Part shown: positions 62,901-64,000 of the stretch, piece after piece
Layout of the letters: each line of letters starts with the position of its first letter
Numbering within the stretch: the stretch's first letter is position 1
Source of the DNA: Salvator merianae
Taxonomy: Eukaryota; Chordata; Lepidosauria; Squamata; Teiidae
Reading direction: 5' to 3'
Assembly: GCA_003586115.2 (NCBI GenBank)
Contig: QVOM02000025.1
Location: forward strand, 82,255,137-82,319,136
Length of the DNA: 64,000 bases
The notes under the pieces: model-generated
Seen by the model: only the letters and a program-made list of their open reading frames with translations
Databases searched by the model: none
What the model was told of the DNA's origin: nothing
Position numbers and translations under genes: made by a program

Positions 62901-64000
62901 GATGTGAATTTTTTTGCCAGCAGCTTTATTTCTTGAGGATTGCTTGTAAATCTTGGCAGATTGCTTTTTGTGTATGTGGTGTTCTGCAAATTAAAATACA
63001 GTGTTTTCCAGCTTATGTTTATATAACTTTGATCTGATCAGTGACTGGTAATTTTTAGAGAAAAAGATAGTACCTGTTCTCGCTTACCTCTTTCTGAGCT
63101 CCAGTCTGCTCACTGATGAGACCCGCCTGCACCGGGGAGTCCTGACAACACACCAGAAGTTGCTGCAGGCTCCTTGGAAGCTATCCGGGAGTAGACTGCT
63201 AAAAAGCAGTGTACATGCTTACGAGGTGTGACTGGCTTCCAGATGCAGCACATTCAGTGGGCGTGGCATTACAACCATGACTGTACAGTCGTGTGCAGCA
63301 TCCAGATCCTCATGGCAATGTCCAAGCATGTGTTGGATGTTGCCATGGTGACCTGGCCTGCTCTGGCCAACCGCACTTCAAAAGTCAACAGGACTTTTCT
63401 AGCACTTGAATTGTGGATAGCCACTGTGACTGCAAACCCAGCCCTAGTTGTGTTGTACAGGGACTGTATTGAAAAAAGAATGGCCCCTTAGGTTAGGACC
63501 TCCTTAGCCAGATTGATTGTTCAAAATAGCTCTGATTTACTTAAGGAATTTGTAGAGACATCAAGTCCAGAACTATATATTAATAAATATGTATTAAAAT
63601 ATCAAACTTGAATACACATTGTTAATCTTTTTGACTGTTAAGCAGGTAGTGCAGACTATCTGATTGGAACTTGCAGATCAGAGTTTGCAAATCTTGGAGC
63701 TGCACTTTAAAGATTTTGGCAGTTGTTGAATATATCGAGTTCTTTGTCTAGAAGCTTCTACTACATTTATTTGACATTTGAAAGAATGCAGTGATCAGTC
63801 TAGGAACCTGCCTTATACTGAGCCAGAAGAAGTGACATCTTGAGAAACACAGGTGCTGTGGTGTCCCCAATTCTGCATGGGGTGACATGCTTGATCACTC
63901 TCCCTTCACTCCATCCTAGTTCTGATCATCCTAGATCAGAATTGGGTTTGGAGCAGTTAAATGCACTGTGTACACCAGTGTGCCTCTTCTGCATGTCCCA
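59943..64000 (+). other. RUFY3 intron (continues beyond window)
   Basis: No further RUFY3 exon is found. A T-rich run at about 60892-60905, a MITE-like degenerate stretch (about 63080-63490, with 'GATGTTGCCATGGTGACC' as in the 'CCATGGCAACATCTGG' family) and a LINE/SINE-like start 'GGAACCTGCCTTATACTGAG' at about 63803 are the only features seen. Confidence 0.6.

Overview
This is a stretch of vertebrate nuclear DNA, most likely from a squamate reptile. The genes have spliced exons with GT/AG borders. The repeats include CR1-type LINEs whose copies end in 'ATTCATAGAATCATAG' or 'TATGTTCTTATGTTCTT'. A SINE has the tRNA-like head and 'GGCAATGGCAAACCAC' body common in lizards and snakes, and another SINE is derived from 5S rRNA. 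The miniature DNA transposons with long inverted repeats are very dense. A gecko is possible, but the sequence alone does not decide this.

Layout. (1) 352-26648, plus strand: a seven-exon FAM47E-like gene (403 codons), whose large introns are filled with nested repeats. (2) 26649-30862: intergenic. (3) 35305-30863, minus strand: JCHAIN, the immunoglobulin joining chain, complete in four exons (161 codons). (4) 35306-43098: intergenic repeats, then a short GC-rich promoter with ETS-like sites and a CACGTG box. (5) 43099-44574, plus: UTP3 (SAS10), a single-exon ribosome-biogenesis gene. (6) 44575-50333: intergenic, ending in a CpG-rich promoter. (7) 50334-64000, plus: the 5' end of RUFY3, with two alternative first coding exons (50334-50655 and 59765-59942). 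Both end in phase 1, so both can splice to the same downstream exon outside the window. A decayed Rab GTPase pseudogene lies between them on the minus strand.

JCHAIN-UTP3-RUFY3 is the order known from human chromosome 4q13.3. FAM47E is at 4q21.1 in human, several Mb away, so its position next to JCHAIN marks a rearrangement relative to mammals. The genes are functionally unrelated: mucosal polymeric immunoglobulin assembly, a nucleolar processome factor, a neuronal RUN/FYVE adaptor and a poorly understood nuclear protein.

The most informative unexplained structure is in the mobile DNA. Several insertions keep intact target-site duplications: 8 bp for hAT-like elements, 3 bp for a hairpin family, 5 bp for a solo LTR and 18 bp for a reverse-transcribed insert. 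At 12.4-13.8 kb a three-layer nest can be ordered in time, because an empty site for the innermost insertion is preserved in a second copy at 48.1-48.7 kb. I found no CRISPR array, no operon-like system and no convincing unknown gene. The J chain lacks one cysteine that is conserved in human, which is the most interesting protein-level oddity.
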